Assembly: GCF_032854445.1 (NCBI RefSeq)
Contig: NC_088302.1
Coordinates: forward strand, 14,319,338 to 14,379,337
Reading direction: 5' to 3'
Length of the DNA: 60,000 nt
Origin: Liolophura sinensis
Lineage: Eukaryota > Mollusca > Polyplacophora > Chitonida > Chitonidae
The position numbers and the translations under genes are program-made. Positions 56,181 to 60,000 of this stretch are shown piece after piece. The notes beneath the pieces are model-generated. The model saw only the letters and a program-made list of their open reading frames with translations. It ran no database searches and was not told the DNA's origin. How positions within the stretch are numbered: position 1 is the first letter of the stretch; the number at the start of each line of letters is the position of its first letter.

Positions 56181-56854
56181 CAGAAAAACCAACAATATGC
56201 AAATTTTTGTACCAAAGCCGTAATTGGGGCATTGTGTGCTCTCCTTGTTCTGTTTCAGGCTGTCTTGATGCAGTGTGTTTTTGTTTAATAGATCACATTT
56301 TTGAACTAGTATAGTTGTGCACTTTAAAGCTTGTTTTGTCACTCAAGATAAATGCTACCCTGAAGTACATTATTAATTGGTGCATATATTTTAACTAACT
56401 CTAAACAGAGATAATGCCAAAAGTAGGTGTGGCAAAATCTTGAAGAAAAAAAAAACCAGAATCAGTGACACAAACATGTAGGTGTAGTTTTCACCGTTCC
56501 TCTTTTACTATTTAAGACTTGTTTTTTTTTTAAGCAGAGATGAATTTCTGTTGAACTAAGTTCGCTGCTTAAAAGCCACGGAATCACTATGATGCCAGTA
56601 TAAATATGAATGCTGTAGGAGTGGACAGACTTTTTGTAACTTTCTTGCAACTTCTCTGACTGAACTAACATTAAAATGTGCAGGGGATCTGTTTTCAGCA
56701 TTCATCTCTGCTAAAACTGTGCGAGGTATGAGGAAAATACAATGGTATATATGAGATTTGTGTTATATATGCTGAAATACAGGTGTACATACAGGTGTGA
56801 TTTGCATTAGATCATCTACATTAATAGAAAACTGTATAAATCAGGAAACAGTAC

Positions 56855-57670
56855 ATGTGATTGGTATTAGGTAAGCTAAGTTTGAGGAAAACATACTGCA
56901 CTGTCTATATGATGAGGAAACAGTACATGTGATTTGTATTAGGTAAGCTAAGTTTGAGGGAAAACATACTGCACTGTCTATATGATGAGGAAACAGTACA
57001 TGTGATTTGTATTAGGTAAGCTAAGTTTGAGGAAAACATGCTGCACTGTCTATACGTATGAGGAAACAGCACGTGATTTGTATTAGGTAAGCTAAGTTTG
57101 AGGAAAACATGCTGCACTGTTTATATGATGAGGAAACAGTACATATGATTTGTATTAGGTAAGCTAAGTTTGAGGAAAACATGCTGCACTGTCTATACGT
57201 ATGAGGAAACAGCACATGTGATTTGTATTAGGTAAGCTAAGTTTGAGGAAAACATGCTGCACTGTTTATATGATGAGGAAACAGTACATGTGATTTGTAT
57301 TAGGTAAGCTAAGTTTGAGGAAAACATGCTGCACTGTCTATACATATGAGGAAACAGTACATGTGATTTGTATTAGGTAAGCTAAGTTTGAGGAAAACAT
57401 GCTGCACTGTTTATATGATGAGGAAACAGTACATGTGATTTGTATTAGGTAAGCTAAGTTTGAGGAAAACATGCTGCACTGTCTATAGGTATGAGGAAAC
57501 AGCACATGTGATTGGTATTAGGTAAGCTAAGTTTGAGGAAAACATACTGCACTGTCTATACGTATGAGGAAACGGCACATGTGATTTGTATTAGGTAAGC
57601 TAAGTTTGAGGAAACAGTACATGTGATTTGTATTAGGTAAGCTAAGTTTGAGGAAACAGTACATGTGATT
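56855..57670. repeat. 72-bp minisatellite with AGGTAAGCT in each unit, about 12 copies
   Basis: Unit GTACATGTGATTTGTATTAG, GTAAGCTAAGTTTGAGGAAA, ACATGCTGCACTGTCTATAT, GATGAGGAAACA. Units alternate between TATATGATGAGG and TATACGTATGAGG endings, a dimeric higher-order pattern of about 145 bp. The last two units are shortened to about 36 bp. Confidence 0.95.
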
Positions 57671-57827
57671 ACTACTTCGTAAAGCTGAAAGTACATGGAC
57701 ATTTAGGTAAGAGGAAATATTACATGTATACCATTTGCACTACGATCTTGCTGCACAAATCATTCAGTGATGTTATTGATATGGTAACAAGCTGTGAAAA
57801 GTTGTTTCACTTTATCGCCAGTTAATT

Positions 57828-57833
57828 AATAAA
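57828..57833 (+). terminator. candidate polyadenylation signal AATAAA
   Basis: Hexamer in ATTAATAAACC, about 1.65 kb after the stop codon and the first AATAAA downstream of the 72-bp array. T/GT-rich DNA follows but no cleavage site is defined. Confidence 0.35.
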
Positions 57834-58473
57834 CCTTCTCAATGTTTGCAACTGCACAAAATGTGTTAGATGAATACAATTCAGTGTCAACCCTCTAATG
57901 AAAAAACCTTCATTGCAAATTGGAATTTTTCAAATAATTAATTGTGTACATATACCTGTGATTTGCTGGCCAAACCTGCTCTGTCAACTTCTTGAATAAC
58001 GTTTGTTGTCTCATGTGTGCTGCATTTGTTAATTATTTTTGATTCTTTATTTGTGTAAATATTTTTCCTGAATCAGCAGGTAATCCAAGAGTTCAAAACT
58101 CAAAAAATCATGTTTGTATATAGTTTTAGTACATAGGTTTTTCTTTTTTTTGATAAAAATATTTATTATTGTTATTCCTAACCTTTTTATATTTACATTT
58201 TGCTATGAATATTTATTTTGTAGTTAACATTTAGAGTGTATATTAACTTTTTGGTGCATTTTTTTTTAGTTGAACTGTTGTTGCAAAGAAATTGGAATTC
58301 TGTTTCTGCATGGGGCTCCTGTATCATATTCTATGTTCTTCCTTGGGGGTGGGGAATAGTTGTGGGTAAAGCAGGAGGTGTGATAGGGGGGAGAAATTCC
58401 ACAAAAGATTTAACTTTGGAGGGACAGTTCTAAAGCAAACTGTTTTTCACTTTCACTGGACTAGGGCATCATA

Positions 58474-58479
58474 AATAAA
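58474..58479 (+). terminator. candidate polyadenylation signal AATAAA
   Basis: Hexamer in CATAAATAAAAGC, about 2.3 kb after the stop codon. An alternative to the signals at 57828 and 59950. Confidence 0.35.
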
Positions 58480-59949
58480 AGCTGATAAATGATATTTCAG
58501 ACTTTGATATTTACAAATGGTAACCATATTGTGTTTGTGAAGCAGAAGTTGTCATGTTCCTCAAAGAACATGCAAATGGTATTAATCCAGGCTCAGCGAT
58601 GTTGAACACATGTACATGTACACACTTAAGTACTTCAAAGATTATTGATGCCATTATTGATTATTGGAAAAGAAAAGCAATTTCTTGCTTTATCTTAAAA
58701 TTGTAATCGAAATTAAACTATTTAATATTTGCATCAGTGGAATTTGACCACTCATTCTGTCATGTGAAAATTATAATTTCTGCCAAGTTTGAATGCCCAG
58801 CTTCATATATTCTGCTTGGCCCCAGGATCAGAAATTGTCCTCAGCCTAGTCTTAACATGAGGTATTATTCCCTAGCATGTATTTGAACATAAACTGAAAC
58901 AGTACTATTTTGTCATGCAAGTACAAGACAACTCTTAGGATTATAAAAGTGAAAAAAAATCCTTAGTCATAAATTTAGTATTATAAAGTGTTTTGAAATG
59001 AAGACTAAGTCTGATTCAATTCCAAGATATGTACAGCTTTTTTCTGCCTGGATTTCAGCCCAATATAGCCTTATGAATCAGGCCCTGTAAGATGGCATGC
59101 ATGTTTTTGCTGGGGCAGGTCTGTAGTCCCTTTCGTGATAGTAATTATGGTTGATTTGTTTTCTGACTGTCTAACCCTTATTTCACAATATTAACTGTGA
59201 ATACATGTCACCAGTAACAAACTCTACTGGTAGTAAGTTGCAGGTTAGATCTGAGATCTGTTTCATTCTTCCCAGCTTAACTTTCACAAATGTAATGTAG
59301 AGGCTAAGTTCGGAGCATGGCCAACCGATCTCAGAGCTAGTTGCATTTGCATGTAATACCATGTTAATCTTATAAGGAGGTACCTTGCATATAAGTATCT
59401 TTACACCATCGTCTATTTATGATTTTACTACCACTTGTGCAAATAACCATGCTTGGCATCAAATGTCGCGTATTCTATGCAATACTAAATCAGCAGTTGC
59501 CATATAGTCGTGTAGTGCGTACGTTCAGTGGTTCTGCCATGTTATATATGAAGCGCATTTGAATGCCGTTAAGTAACTGTCGTGTGTGCTTCAAACCAAG
59601 AATGATACGGTATTGAATAGGGGTGATTGGGCTGATAATGAAAGGGCATTCAAGCAAAATTTTCTGCGATCACTCCGCATTGCTACGTAGTAGGTTAGAG
59701 TTTTCGTTTGACACAACGAAATATATAGTGCCTTTTGATACAGTTTCGGTTTCAGAGTTGACATTTACGTTTATTGGCTTCACACATTTTGGCCCAAAGC
59801 TGCTGCTGCGATGGGCGTAGTAGCTCAGCCTTTTCCCCTTGCACATGCTACTTGTAAGCTGTGATTTCTAGGCTGTTGCGCAGAAGTGCCTATGGACTTT
59901 GTTTTACAAGCACAGCTGTATACAGAAAATATACCTGTTACAGAAAAAG

Positions 59950-59955
59950 AATAAA
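59950..59955 (+). terminator. candidate polyadenylation signal AATAAA
   Basis: Hexamer in AAAGAATAAAGGTG near the window end. It would give a 3' UTR of about 3.8 kb. Confidence 0.3.
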
Positions 59956-60000
59956 GGTGTACACAAAACGACCGGCTTGTTTTAGGCTGCGGTGCCCCCA

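Larger units (their letters stand above)
56181..60000 (+). other. 3' UTR and downstream DNA
   Basis: No further exon or neighbouring gene recognised. It contains the 72-bp array (56855-57670) and AATAAA hexamers at 57828, 58474 and 59950. The transcript end cannot be fixed from sequence alone. The small ORF at 59623-59820 has no recognisable features. Confidence 0.6.

Noticed and set aside
59623-59820. 65-codon ORF near the window end as a neighbouring gene
   Set aside because: Short, with no motif or flanking exon; consistent with chance.

Overview
This window is eukaryotic and non-coding-rich. It looks like a lophotrochozoan animal, most likely a mollusc. The reasons are one long gene in small GT-AG-bounded exons, AT-rich introns, many minisatellites, and repeated tRNA-derived SINEs whose 3' part (CCACCATAATGCTGGCCGCC ... 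GTACGGCGTAAAACACCAATC then AAATA repeats) I associate with molluscan genomes. The species cannot be named from the sequence alone.

One host gene fills most of the window on the + strand. It is an EPB41L4A-type band 4.1/FERM protein. I could phase 27 coding exons from 2630 to the stop codon at 56178-56180 (864 visible residues), and every junction keeps frame. The N-terminal exon(s) with the start codon lie outside the window. Exons 1-9 encode the FERM domain, and exons 10-11 the FERM-adjacent segment. Exons 12-27 encode a Ser/Arg-rich, then Pro/Tyr/Gln-rich, disordered tail with a PPPY motif and a C-terminal WTEL that fits a class I PDZ ligand. Ten consecutive tail exons (13-21 plus a possible 39-nt cassette at 30043-30081) are phase 2-2, so any could be skipped without losing frame.

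Intron 23 (39033-46217) holds the main mobile element. It is a 5151-bp DNA transposon (39630-44780) with perfect 28-bp terminal inverted repeats and a 4-bp ATAA target duplication, inserted inside a 65-bp minisatellite. It carries GGTAACGGAGTGGAA-type subterminal repeats near both ends and, on the - strand, a multi-exon DDE/DDD-type transposase gene. I can assemble that gene into an 857-residue reading frame if two very short introns (55 and 59 nt) are real. The 4-bp duplication and possible D-D-D triad make the Sola superfamily a candidate, but the family is not established from the sequence.

Layout: 1-2629 upstream intron with a 24-bp array; 2630-17891 FERM exons, with a 41-bp array in intron 7; 21397-24255 FERM-adjacent exons; 24372-36798 modular tail exons, with a 190-bp MITE at 28145-28334 and a 38-bp array at 34877-36126; 38911-47497 tail exons around the transposon; 47817-52610 a giant 16-bp minisatellite of about 300 copies; 53623-56180 last two exons with a 45-bp array between them; 56181-60000 3' UTR/downstream DNA with a 72-bp array that repeats a consensus 5' splice site 12 times. 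Roughly a fifth of the window is tandem repeat. The long open frames inside the arrays are repeat artefacts, not genes.
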